Shown: positions 36,693 through 45,108 of the stretch, in pieces
Layout of the letters: each line of letters begins with the position of its first letter
Numbering within the stretch: the first letter of the stretch is position 1
Assembly (NCBI GenBank): GCA_013391385.1
Contig: JACBFI010000004.1
Location: 124,001 to 188,000 of the forward strand
Direction: 5' to 3'
DNA from: Sediminibacterium sp. Gen4
GTDB lineage: Bacteria > Bacteroidota > Bacteroidia > Chitinophagales > Chitinophagaceae
DNA: 64,000 nucleotides
Notes under the pieces: generated by a model
The model's database searches: none
What the model saw: only the letters and a program-made list of their open reading frames with translations
What the model was told of the DNA's origin: nothing
Position numbers and translations under genes: made by a program

Positions 36693-37001
36693 TTATTTTT
36701 TCTTTTTAAACATTTCTAACATTCGGTCTGTCACCACAAAACCTCCTACCACATTCAATGTGCCTAATACAACAGCTAAAAATCCGATGATCAATGCAAC
36801 ATAATTACCGGGCTCTACTTTTCCCATTACAATAATGGCTCCAATAATCACCACTCCGTGTATCGCATTGGCACCACTCATTAAAGGTGTATGAAGCACA
36901 CTGGGTACTCTTCCGATTACCTCAATACCCAAAAACACAGATAATATCACGATGTAAATGATATCGATGTGAGATTGTATCCAGTTTAATATTGTTTCCA
37001 T
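36693..37001 (-). CDS. pntA: NAD(P) transhydrogenase alpha subunit, membrane part
   Basis: A 102-residue protein equal to the C-terminal membrane part of E. coli PntA: three helices (IVILSVFLGIEVIGRVP; NAIHGVVIIGAIIVMG; ALIIGFLAVVLGTLNVVGG). The split of PntA in two chains is normal for this group and not damage. It lies 33 bases before pntB. Confidence 0.94.
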   Translation of the reverse strand: METILNWIQSHIDIIYIVILSVFLGIEVIGRVPSVLHTPLMSGANAIHGVVIIGAIIVMGKVEPGNYVALIIGFLAVVLGTLNVVGGFVVTDRMLEMFKKKK

Positions 37002-37028
37002 GATGATAATTTCATTTTTAACGGTTGG

Positions 37029-37135
37029 TGAGTCTGTAGTGAATAGTCAGTAGTGAATAGTGAGTGGTATAGACAATCAAAAAACTACTCACTACTCTCT
37101 ACTAACTATTCACTACTCACCACTCGCTCATTCAC
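37029..37135. repeat. heptad-word palindrome F across the pntA1 3' end
   Basis: The left arm has GTGAATA, GTCAGTA, GTGAATA, GTGAGTG (37039-37066). The right arm has TACTCAC, TACTCTC, TACTAAC, TATTCAC, TACTCAC, CACTCGC (37086-37127). The pntA1 TAG (37106-37108) and its last residues lie in the right arm. The first 18 bases of the left arm are identical to those of the element at 23632. Confidence 0.87.
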
Positions 37136-38224
37136 TATATTCCCTCCATGCGTAATACAACATCCTTTTACAATATCATCTTCAAAATTCAGGGTTATAT
37201 TACCTTCTTTAGTAATGATGAGTTGTAGGAAATTCAATACATTTTTGCCATAGAGTTTACTGGCATCCCATGGCATATCTGCTGCCAAATTACTATTCCC
37301 CATGATGGTGATGCCTTGATGCATAATGGTTGCATTGTTTTGAGTAGCGAATACATTACCACCGGTTGCAGCAGCTAAATCAATGACCACACTTCCGGGT
37401 CTCATGCTATTCAACATGGTTTCATTGATGAGTAGTGGCGCTTTTTTTCCGGGTATCTGTGCGGTTGTAATGATGATATCAGACTTAGCAACAGATGCTG
37501 CTAATCTTTCCTGTTGTCGTTGTTTATATTCTTCGGATTGTTCAACGGCATAACCGCCGGCTTTAGAAGCGTCTGCAGCGCCTTCTACCTCTATGAATTT
37601 AGCACCCAAACTCATCACTTCTTCTTTTACAGCAGGTCTTGTGTCAGACACTTCTACTACTGCCCCGAGTCTTCTTGCAGTAGCTATAGCTTGCAATCCC
37701 GCCACACCTGCCCCGATGATTAAAACCTTAGCTGGAGGAATACTTCCGGCCGCTGTCATGAACATGGGAAAATAACGTGGGGACAATGTTGCAGCTAGTA
37801 ATACAGCCCGGTATCCTGCAATATTGGCCTGACTACTCAACACATCCATGCTCTGTGCACGGGTGGTTCGAGGTATCATGTCTAGGCTAAAGACAGTGAT
37901 CATTTTTGAAGCCAGGTGCTTCATTAGTGCAACATGAAATAAGGGTTGAAATACCCCTACCAGAATAGCACCTGATTTCATTTGCATGATTTCTTCCGAA
38001 GAAAGCGGATGAATCGTCAGAATAAGATCAGCTTGTTGTAAAATTTCTGTTCTTGCTTTCAGGGAAGCATTTTTAGCTGCATAGCTATTGTCATCAGCAA
38101 AAGCTTGTATTCCGGCACCCACTTCTGTCCATACCGTAATTGCTTGCTTTGTTAGCACTTCTGCCTGTTCAGGTAAGAGTGATACCCGTTTATCATTTGT
38201 TTCATTGAGTATACCAAGAATCAT
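37106..38224 (-). CDS. pntA: NAD(P) transhydrogenase alpha subunit, NAD-binding part
   Basis: A 372-residue soluble domain I of the transhydrogenase, related to alanine dehydrogenase. It begins MILGILNETNDKRVSLLPEQ. The NAD site is VLIIGAGVAGLQAIATARRLGA and RAQSMDVLSSQA is the conserved loop. The final residues NERVVSSE and the stop are read from a heptad palindrome, so the C-terminus has been rewritten by a repeat. The pntA2 gene follows after 104 bases occupied by the same element. Confidence 0.95.
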   Translation of the reverse strand: MILGILNETNDKRVSLLPEQAEVLTKQAITVWTEVGAGIQAFADDNSYAAKNASLKARTEILQQADLILTIHPLSSEEIMQMKSGAILVGVFQPLFHVALMKHLASKMITVFSLDMIPRTTRAQSMDVLSSQANIAGYRAVLLAATLSPRYFPMFMTAAGSIPPAKVLIIGAGVAGLQAIATARRLGAVVEVSDTRPAVKEEVMSLGAKFIEVEGAADASKAGGYAVEQSEEYKQRQQERLAASVAKSDIIITTAQIPGKKAPLLINETMLNSMRPGSVVIDLAAATGGNVFATQNNATIMHQGITIMGNSNLAADMPWDASKLYGKNVLNFLQLIITKEGNITLNFEDDIVKGCCITHGGNIVNERVVSSE

Positions 38225-38314
38225 GTTTCAATTTAAGCTATTTTTTAATTAGAGGCAAACGAGGCTTTCCATTCCTCATTTTGTGAGACCATTTCTTCTA
38301 AAAGATAGCTGCTT

Positions 38315-39112
38315 TTAAAAACGAATTGCCAGATGCTGTTTTATTTTGAATTCATTGCGAAAGAATACAAGTCCGATAAAGAAGAGATCGATTGTTAGGG
38401 TAACAGAAGGGTGTTGCTGAATCTCATTCCAGGCTTTTTCCATTTCAGCACTCCAATGAATATCATCAAAAATGAGTATGCTATATTCATGCGTATGGTC
38501 AAGTAACTGGTGAAAATAATGGATAGTAGGTGCGTATCGGTGATTTCCGTCTATGAATGCAAAATCAATGGCAGGTTTATTTGCAAGCCAAGCTGGCAAC
38601 GTATGATCAAAATTGCCTTCAATGATGCGAATATTTTTTATACCCAGCTTTTCAAAATTTTCTTTTGCTACAGCAGCGATGGCAGTAGATCCTTCCATAG
38701 TTGTTAATGTGGCTGAAGGATTGGCCATAGCTAAATAAGAACTAGTAATGCCTAGAGAAGTACCTAATTCAAGTAAATATTGCGGCGCGTAATGATCTAT
38801 GATTCTGAATAACAGTTGCCCGAATTTAACAGACTTCAATGCAGACTTAGCAATCGTAGCAACAGCCCTCTGATTGGTTTTACTAATTCTTGACCCCGCA
38901 CCAAAATCTTCCACAGATAAAATTCGTGTATCATTCAACATCAATTTTCTAATATTCTCGATGGGCTGATAAGCATAAAAATTTCGATCATCATTTAAAA
39001 CACGCTGAATAAAATCAAACACAAAAGGAGAATGCACTCCATGCCCTTTGCCATTTTGGGCCGTTATATAATAATACAGGTATTTACCTGCCAGTTGAAT
39101 GGGTGAATACAT
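38315..39112 (-). CDS. class I SAM-dependent methyltransferase
   Basis: A 265-residue protein. Motif I is LLELGTSLGITSSYLA, an acidic residue follows in TTMEGS, and FAFIDGNHRYAPT and IFDDIHWSAEM resemble O-methyltransferases with a metal-binding Asp-Asp pair. N-terminal NGKGHGVHSPFVFDF is seen in many Bacteroidota homologues. The substrate is unknown. It is the last gene of a thyA-folA-membrane protein run, with a 3-base gap. Confidence 0.85.
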   Translation of the reverse strand: MYSPIQLAGKYLYYYITAQNGKGHGVHSPFVFDFIQRVLNDDRNFYAYQPIENIRKLMLNDTRILSVEDFGAGSRISKTNQRAVATIAKSALKSVKFGQLLFRIIDHYAPQYLLELGTSLGITSSYLAMANPSATLTTMEGSTAIAAVAKENFEKLGIKNIRIIEGNFDHTLPAWLANKPAIDFAFIDGNHRYAPTIHYFHQLLDHTHEYSILIFDDIHWSAEMEKAWNEIQQHPSVTLTIDLFFIGLVFFRNEFKIKQHLAIRF

Positions 39113-39115
39113 AGA

Positions 39116-39613
39116 TTAAACAATTTTATGCCTCACTTTTTTCTTTCTTTTCTGAAAAGGCAGTTCCCGAAGTAGCCAAAGTAAGGCATAAATGGTACAA
39201 AGGAGAGATAGGTAGTGCAATACTTTAAAGAGTAGGTTATAATCATTCCATGATCCTGTACCCCCGCAATAAATGACTATTAATAAAATAATGGCCAACC
39301 AAGGCGTATTCCTGCACTTACGAATGAGAAATAACCAGGGAAGAATGATCATACTCATCAATCGATAAAAAAATGCATCTGGTTCTACCGGTGGCAGATC
39401 CTCCATTTTCATTCCTGATTGTTTAATGAGTTCCTGCGCCAATTGTGCCATATCTATCAATTGCTGCACTAAAAAAACAGCATACCCAATGGTGATAAGA
39501 GAAGTTGCAGCAAGCAGTGCTTTTGCATAAGCACGATAGGGAAATTGTTTCCACCATGAGAACAGTATCAAAAAGGGCGCAGTTACAGCAAATGCAATTT
39601 CAATAAACGCCAT
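39116..39613 (-). CDS. membrane protein, function unknown
   Basis: A 165-residue protein with about five hydrophobic segments (AFAVTAPFLILFSWW; LLAATSLITIGYAVFLV; LMSMIILPWLFLI; LAIILLIVIYCGG; YLSLLCTIYALLWLL) and a basic tail (KRKKKVRHK). I recognise no family. It lies between folA (11 bases) and the methyltransferase gene (3 bases), so it is part of that transcript. Confidence 0.7.
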   Translation of the reverse strand: MAFIEIAFAVTAPFLILFSWWKQFPYRAYAKALLAATSLITIGYAVFLVQQLIDMAQLAQELIKQSGMKMEDLPPVEPDAFFYRLMSMIILPWLFLIRKCRNTPWLAIILLIVIYCGGTGSWNDYNLLFKVLHYLSLLCTIYALLWLLRELPFQKRKKKVRHKIV

Positions 39614-39624
39614 GCTGTTGAATT

Positions 39625-40116
39625 TTAAGATCGCTCCCAGCGTTGAAAGGTAAAGGCAAATGCATGTTTGGCATCTGCGGGATAAGGTTCATCAAATACC
39701 AACTGCCAATCAGCAGATAGTTCCGGAAAAAAAGTATCCGCCTCAGGCTCAGCTTGAACCCTTGTCAGGTATACTTTATGTGCAATGGGTAAAGCTTCTT
39801 TATAAATCTCACCACCACCCGCCACAAAAACTTCCTTATAATCAGCCGATTGGGCAACAAACAAAGCATCCCGTAAAGAATGTACAACCACTATTCCATC
39901 AGGTTTCCAGTCTTTTTGCCGCGTGATCACAATATTCAAACGACCGGGTAATGGTTTACCGGATAATGACTCAAAAGTTTTTCTACCCATCACCACAGGC
40001 ATCGCCCAAGTGATCTTTTTAAAGAACTGAAGATCCTTCGGTAAATGCCACAACAATTGATTGTTCTTACCAATCCCATGATTGGTAGCTGCCGCCACAA
40101 TGAGAGAAACGATCAT
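39625..40116 (-). CDS. folA: dihydrofolate reductase
   Basis: Reduces dihydrofolate to tetrahydrofolate with NADPH. It has 163 residues from the ATG at 40116; an upstream in-frame TTG at 40122 is rejected. VSLIVAAATNHGIGKNNQLL, WHLPKDLQFFKK (active-site Asp), VVMGRKTFESL and FVAGGGEIY are all typical. It lies 88 bases after thyA on the same strand, the usual thymidylate-folate pairing. A TATCTTTG box ends 4 bases before the ATG, so it may have its own promoter. Confidence 0.96.
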   Translation of the reverse strand: MIVSLIVAAATNHGIGKNNQLLWHLPKDLQFFKKITWAMPVVMGRKTFESLSGKPLPGRLNIVITRQKDWKPDGIVVVHSLRDALFVAQSADYKEVFVAGGGEIYKEALPIAHKVYLTRVQAEPEADTFFPELSADWQLVFDEPYPADAKHAFAFTFQRWERS

Positions 40117-40119
40117 AAT

Positions 40120-40127
40120 CAAAGATA
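40120..40127 (-). promoter_or_regulatory. candidate -7 box TATCTTTG before folA
   Basis: On the minus strand TATCTTTG is followed by ATT and the folA ATG within 4 bases. With transcription starting about 5-7 bases after the box, the mRNA would have almost no leader. No TTG at -33 was found. Confidence 0.4.
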
Positions 40128-40145
40128 CGGCAAGAGTAGAATCTT

Positions 40146-40196
40146 TGATTTCTTGATCTGCGATTTCTTGATCTTCATTTACAGATCAAAAAATCA
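40146..40196. repeat. imperfect palindrome in the thyA-folA gap
   Basis: TGATTTCTTGATCTG (40146-40160) pairs with 40182-40196 with one mismatch. The left word is repeated directly at about 40162-40174. It resembles the heptad palindromes in layout but not clearly in 7-base register. Confidence 0.55.
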
Positions 40197-40204
40197 TAGA
40201 TACC

Positions 40205-40999
40205 CTACACCGCTACCGGCGCTTTAATATGCGGATGACACTGGTAATTTTCCAATGTAAAGTCTTCAAATTGGAAACTGAAAATATCTTTTACGGATGG
40301 ATTCAACTTCATGGTGGGTAAATCATAGGGTGTTCTGCTCAATTGCAACTTGGCTTGTTCAATATGATTGTTGTATAAATGGGCATCCCCGAAACTGTGT
40401 ACAAAATCTCCATATTGCAAGTCACAAACTTGTGCAATCATCATCGTCAATAGTGCATAAGAAGCAATATTGAAAGGTACTCCCAGAAATACATCCGCAC
40501 TACGCTGGTATAACTGACAACTTAATTTTCCATCCGCCACATAAAACTGAAATAAAGTATGACAGGGCATCAAAGCCATTTTCGGGAGATCTGCTACATT
40601 CCAGGCACTAATAATCAATCTTCTGCTATCCGGATTTTTTTTGATTTGTTGAATCAGATCAGAGATCTGATCAGTAACTTTTCCATCAGCTCCCTCCCAG
40701 CTACGCCATTGTTTTCCATAAACAGGTCCTAACTCTCCTTTCTCATCAGCCCATTCATTCCAAATACTCACGCCATGATCATTCAGGTATTTGACATTGG
40801 TATCTCCTTGTAAGAACCAAAGCAATTCATAAATGATACTTTTCAGGTGCAGTTTTTTGGTGGTAACCAAGGGAAACCCTTTTTGTAAATCAAATCTCAT
40901 TTGATAACCAAAACAACTGATTGTACCGGTTCCGGTTCGATCGGTCTTTTGGGTTCCATGGTCAAGAATATGCTGAAGTAATTGATGATATTGCTGCAT
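40205..40999 (-). CDS. thyA: thymidylate synthase
   Basis: Makes dTMP from dUMP using methylene-tetrahydrofolate. It has 264 residues from the ATG at 40999, the same length as the E. coli enzyme; an in-frame TTG at 41017 is rejected. The catalytic Cys146 is in [23 protein letters not shown], the phosphate-binding [10 protein letters not shown] segment and [11 protein letters not shown] are intact. It is first in a thyA-folA run. Confidence 0.97.
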   Translation of the reverse strand: MQQYHQLLQHILDHGTQKTDRTGTGTISCFGYQMRFDLQKGFPLVTTKKLHLKSIIYELLWFLQGDTNVKYLNDHGVSIWNEWADEKGELGPVYGKQWRSWEGADGKVTDQISDLIQQIKKNPDSRRLIISAWNVADLPKMALMPCHTLFQFYVADGKLSCQLYQRSADVFLGVPFNIASYALLTMMIAQVCDLQYGDFVHSFGDAHLYNNHIEQAKLQLSRTPYDLPTMKLNPSVKDIFSFQFEDFTLENYQCHPHIKAPVAV

Positions 41000-41067
41000 G
41001 GACGCAAAATACGTCAAGGCAGACTATGATATCCGGTAAAATTAGGAATGTTGAGAAGCTGTGAATT

Positions 41068-42255
41068 CTAGGCTGATTTTCTACGTGCCAACTCTCTTTT
41101 TATCAATGATAATTCGCGACCTGTTTGTCCACTAACACTGCTATTTTCCTGTGCACGACGCATGAGATACGGAATAACATCCCTGATAGGACCAAAAGGC
41201 AGGTATTTGCTTACACTAAATCCTTCCTTGGCAAGGTTGAATGTGATATTATCGCTCATCCCATATAATTGAGAAAAATGTATATGTGGATGGTTATGTG
41301 GTATATTTTTTTGATCTAATAATTCTGCCGTCAATAAGTTACTGGCTTCATTATGCGAAGCAATAATCACGGCAATCTGATCTAAATGATCAATACAGTA
41401 ACGTACTGCTAAATCATAATCTTTATCTGAAGCCTCTTTATCGGGTTGTATAGGAGAAGGATAACCCATTTCCTTGGCTCTTGCCCGTTCTTTTTCCATA
41501 TAGGCACCACGAACCAGCTTAACACCTAGCAAAAATCCTTGTTGTTGTGCGATCTGATGGGATAGCTTAAGGAAATGCAAACGATCGTGACGATATAACT
41601 GTATAGTGTTATACACCACTACTTTTTGCTTATTAAAGATCTCCATCATTTCCATGGTGAGTCTATCAATAGGATCTTGTATCCAACTCTCTTCTGCATC
41701 TACCAATACACCAATATTTTTTTCAGCTGCAATCTCACAAATGGCATACATCCGTTCCCGAACCCTATCCCATTCATCAATTTCTACTTCATGATCGTGA
41801 ATACCACTGCGTAAACGAGGTGCCTCATTGAGTGTTTGTAATAAAGAGAAACGGGCCAGTCCGGTAACTTTTATACTGATAAACGGAATATTGGTTTGCG
41901 TAGCAGCATAATTGATCACGCGAATAAATTCCTCAGTAGCATGATCGAAACTGTCTTCTCCTTCTTTTCCTTCCACCCCATAATCCAAAATCACCTGAAC
42001 ACCATATTTTCCCAACACAGCCCCTACACCTGCTGTTTCTTCCAGTGTTTCTCCGCCTACAAATTGTTTGAAAATGGTTTTACGGATGATGCCATGTACG
42101 GGCAACCCTGTTTTCATAATAAAAGGCGTTAGCCGCGTACCCAATTGTACAAACCAAGGATAGCCCATGGTACTGAATAGGAATTTTGCACTTTTCAGTT
42201 CCTTGTTCGATTTATATGCGAAAGCATTTTCGGTATTGTCAAAAGAGATATTCAT
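41068..42255 (-). CDS. proline dehydrogenase
   Basis: FAD-dependent proline dehydrogenase of about 395 residues, the single-function type that oxidises proline to pyrroline-5-carboxylate. The ATG at 42255 (MNISFDNTENAFAYKSNKEL) is preferred to one at 42264. TIM-barrel and FAD/proline site motifs are visible: SIKVTGLARF, VLVDAEESWIQ, GVKLVRGAYMEKER, and a C-terminal YLMRRAQENSSV. No P5C dehydrogenase is nearby. Confidence 0.9.
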   Translation of the reverse strand: MNISFDNTENAFAYKSNKELKSAKFLFSTMGYPWFVQLGTRLTPFIMKTGLPVHGIIRKTIFKQFVGGETLEETAGVGAVLGKYGVQVILDYGVEGKEGEDSFDHATEEFIRVINYAATQTNIPFISIKVTGLARFSLLQTLNEAPRLRSGIHDHEVEIDEWDRVRERMYAICEIAAEKNIGVLVDAEESWIQDPIDRLTMEMMEIFNKQKVVVYNTIQLYRHDRLHFLKLSHQIAQQQGFLLGVKLVRGAYMEKERARAKEMGYPSPIQPDKEASDKDYDLAVRYCIDHLDQIAVIIASHNEASNLLTAELLDQKNIPHNHPHIHFSQLYGMSDNITFNLAKEGFSVSKYLPFGPIRDVIPYLMRRAQENSSVSGQTGRELSLIKRELARRKSA

Positions 42256-42337
42256 TGCTAACATTCGTTCGTACTGCGAATATCGGTGCTGTAACGTTTA
42301 AAAAAAAGATTTTATACAGCAAAGAAAGAACTGACGA

Positions 42338-43051
42338 TTAAATAGCCTGATGGTTAAAGGGCTGTAACACCATTTCACTAACCACTCCACTAGCCGGCTG
42401 CTGGCAAAGGAACCATATGGCTTTGGCAGCCTCTTCAGCTACCACCATCTTATCACGTTGAACCCGAAGATCGATGGTATCCCAGAAAGGACTATCCACG
42501 CCTCCTAAAAATAAATTGGTGATACGTATTTCCGTTCTTTTTAATTCCTCACGAATACTTTGCATCATCCCTACAAGTCCATATTTACTAGCACTGTAGG
42601 CAGCCGCACCCGCCATCGGAACTTTTCCCAACACCCCTGGAATATGAATGATTAAACCCTTTTTTGCCTCCTTCATAGCAGGTAAAATCGCTTTGGTTAC
42701 CCAAAAACTACCAATCAGATTCACCTGAAGAGTTTGTATGAAATCTTCCGTGGTTAGCGTATCCATCGACTTAATAATGCCAATTCCTGCCGCATTGATC
42801 AGGATATCCATCGGGCCATCTTGTTGAATCGCCCCAATGGTATCAAAGACATCCTTTTCACTGGTTAAATCCATCTGAAATTGTCTGTTGGTTGCAATAC
42901 CCGCCTGCTCACCTGCTGCTGCCAATTTTTCTTGATTTCTGCCCGTTATGAATACAATAGCACCTGAACCGGTCAGTAATTTGGCCAATCGCATACCAAT
43001 GCCCCCTGAGGCGCCTATCAATAATACTTTTTTGCCTTTCAGTGATTCCAT
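42338..43051 (-). CDS. short-chain dehydrogenase/reductase
   Basis: A 237-residue classical SDR: LLIGASGGIGMRLAK for cofactor binding, INAAGIG as the NAG-like motif, and YSASKYG with the Tyr/Lys pair. The substrate is unknown. It is divergent from the photolyase gene (57 bases between starts) and on the same strand as proline dehydrogenase, from which it is separated by 82 bases. Confidence 0.88.
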   Translation of the reverse strand: MESLKGKKVLLIGASGGIGMRLAKLLTGSGAIVFITGRNQEKLAAAGEQAGIATNRQFQMDLTSEKDVFDTIGAIQQDGPMDILINAAGIGIIKSMDTLTTEDFIQTLQVNLIGSFWVTKAILPAMKEAKKGLIIHIPGVLGKVPMAGAAAYSASKYGLVGMMQSIREELKRTEIRITNLFLGGVDSPFWDTIDLRVQRDKMVVAEEAAKAIWFLCQQPASGVVSEMVLQPFNHQAI

Positions 43052-43108
43052 AACAAGAATTTATGGGCTTATAAACAATAAGCAACCCATTTTGTTTTGG
43101 ATAACAGT

Positions 43109-44605
43109 ATGAATGCCGAAATATCACTACTGTTTCCACATCAATTATTCGAAAAAAACAAAGCACTTGCAACGGGGCGAGAAGTATATCTAATTGAGGA
43201 ATTTCTTTTTTTTAACCAATATGCATTTCATCAACAAAAACTGGTTTTACATCGAGCTTCGATGAAAGCTTATGCTGATTTGTTAATCAAGAAAGGATTT
43301 AGGGTATCGTATATTCCTGCAACTGACTCCAATGCTGATATCCGTATATGCATCCCCACACTGGCACAAAAAGGCATCCGCACCATACATGTTACAGACC
43401 CAACAGATGAGTGGTTGATGAAACGAATACAACATGCTTGTGAAAAAAATAATATTGAACTGGTCCTTTACAACAATCCTAACTTCATCAACACCCCAGA
43501 AGCAATCAATGAATATTTTTCGGGTAAGAAAAATTATTTCCAGACTGATTTTTATATCCAACAAAGAAAACAAAAAAACATACTGTTAACAGATAAAGGA
43601 CAAGCCCTTGGTGGCAAATGGACTTTTGATACAGATAACCGAGAAAAATATCCCAAGAATACTCCGGAACCACATCAACCATTTCCTTCCATTAATCCAT
43701 ATGTAGAAGAAGCCATCCATTATATTCAGAAACAATACCCCAATAATCCGGGTAAAACGGGAAATCCCTTTGGTAATTCTCCTCATTTTTATCCAACTAC
43801 ACATTCTGAAGCACAACAATGGTTGCAGGCGTTTTTAAAAGATAGATTTGCATTATTTGGCCCTTATGAAGATGCCATAGTGAAAGGTGCTTCTATTTTA
43901 CATCATAGCGTTCTTACCCCAATGTTGAATATTGGCTTATTGGATCCGAATAAGATTATAGAATCTGCCATGGAGACCGGAAGTCAACAAGACATCCCTT
44001 TAAACTCTTTGGAAGGATTTATTAGACAAGTGCTTGGATGGCGGGAATTTATCAGAGCAGTGTATCAACGTGAGAATGTGAAACAAAGAACGCGTAACTA
44101 CTGGGGTTTTACAAGAAAAATACCTGCATCATTTTGGACAGGGACTACCGGCATAGTACCTGTTGATGATGTCATCAAAAAAGTATTAAAAAGTGGTTAT
44201 GCCCATCATATTGAACGCTTGATGATCTTGGGAAATTTTATGTTGCTCTGCGAGTTTGATCCTGATGAAGTATATCGTTGGTTCATGGAGCTCTTTATTG
44301 ATTCCTATGATTGGGTGATGGTTCCGAATGTATATGGCATGACGCAATTTGCTGATGGTGGACTCATGACTACCAAGCCTTATATCAGCGGCAGTAACTA
44401 CATTATGAAAATGAGCAATTATGAAAAAGGGAATTGGCAACAAGTGTGGGATGGATTGTTCTGGCGTTTCATGCATGTGCATCGAGATTTCTTTTTACAA
44501 AATCCCAGACTCGGAATGTTGGTCAAAACCTTTGATAAAATGAAAGAAGAAAAGAAACAGGCTCATTTGAAAATAGCTGAAACATTTTTGACTTCTCTTA
44601 CTTAG
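43109..44605 (+). CDS. cryptochrome/photolyase family protein (FeS-BCP/PhrB clade without Fe-S cysteines)
   Basis: Photolyase-like flavoprotein of 498 residues; the ATG at 43109 is chosen over a TTG at 43097. The N-terminal antenna domain (LLFPHQLFEKN) and the FAD-binding C-terminal half (GWREFIRAVYQRE, IERLMILGNFML, MTQFADGGLMTTKPY) match the prokaryotic 6-4 photolyase/cryptochrome group related to Agrobacterium PhrB. That group normally binds a 4Fe-4S cluster by four Cys. Here the equivalent places read Tyr389 (EVYRWF), Glu439 and Asn442 (NYEKGNW), and the loop with the fourth Cys appears deleted. The two genes that follow encode a flavin reductase and a second photolyase-like protein. Confidence 0.88.
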   Translation: MNAEISLLFPHQLFEKNKALATGREVYLIEEFLFFNQYAFHQQKLVLHRASMKAYADLLIKKGFRVSYIPATDSNADIRICIPTLAQKGIRTIHVTDPTDEWLMKRIQHACEKNNIELVLYNNPNFINTPEAINEYFSGKKNYFQTDFYIQQRKQKNILLTDKGQALGGKWTFDTDNREKYPKNTPEPHQPFPSINPYVEEAIHYIQKQYPNNPGKTGNPFGNSPHFYPTTHSEAQQWLQAFLKDRFALFGPYEDAIVKGASILHHSVLTPMLNIGLLDPNKIIESAMETGSQQDIPLNSLEGFIRQVLGWREFIRAVYQRENVKQRTRNYWGFTRKIPASFWTGTTGIVPVDDVIKKVLKSGYAHHIERLMILGNFMLLCEFDPDEVYRWFMELFIDSYDWVMVPNVYGMTQFADGGLMTTKPYISGSNYIMKMSNYEKGNWQQVWDGLFWRFMHVHRDFFLQNPRLGMLVKTFDKMKEEKKQAHLKIAETFLTSLT

Positions 44606-44625
44606 CCACTCCTCAAAAATCATGT

Positions 44626-45108
44626 ATGCCAAAAAGACCCTGGAACCGAGTGAATCTTCCTGTTTATTCCATCTCTAGCACAGATGGAAAAGGGAATTTC
44701 AATATGCATATCATTACTTATGCCAACCAAATCAGCATGAACCCTAAACGTTTTGTTTGTGGTATTTATGAAGGCACTAAGACATTGGAAAATGTGGTAG
44801 GCCATAAGGAGTTTGTTTTACAACTGCTATCCGAAAAACAATACCGACTTGTAGACTTACTAGGTAAAAAATCAGGACATCAATTCAACAAGATGGAGCG
44901 ATTGGAAAAAAGAAAACTTATTACAGAGTGGAATGGGTTTCCTGTTTTAAAAGATGCTTTAGCAGTCATATTATTGAGCGCTATCAGCAGTTTTCCCGGC
45001 GGGGATCATACCGGATTTCTGTGTGATGTGGTACAATATAAAAATCTCAATGAAGGAGATCCATTGACACTAGACACTCTTAGAGCACATAAACTGATTA
45101 GAATATGA
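44626..45108 (+). CDS. flavin reductase family protein
   Basis: A 160-residue flavin reductase-like split-barrel protein (RPWNRVNLPVYSISS, then MHIITYANQISMNPKRFVCGIY, ENVVGHKEFVLQLLS). Such proteins bind FMN or FAD and reduce flavin with NAD(P)H. It starts 20 bases after one photolyase gene and overlaps the next by ATGA. A supply of reduced flavin to the photolyases is a reasonable inference, because these need FADH- for repair. Confidence 0.88.
   Translation: MPKRPWNRVNLPVYSISSTDGKGNFNMHIITYANQISMNPKRFVCGIYEGTKTLENVVGHKEFVLQLLSEKQYRLVDLLGKKSGHQFNKMERLEKRKLITEWNGFPVLKDALAVILLSAISSFPGGDHTGFLCDVVQYKNLNEGDPLTLDTLRAHKLIRI

Noticed and set aside
36693-38224. pntA split in two as a gene break
   Set aside because: A two-chain PntA is normal in many bacteria. 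Both frames are complete with proper starts and ends, although the end of the first is rewritten by a repeat.
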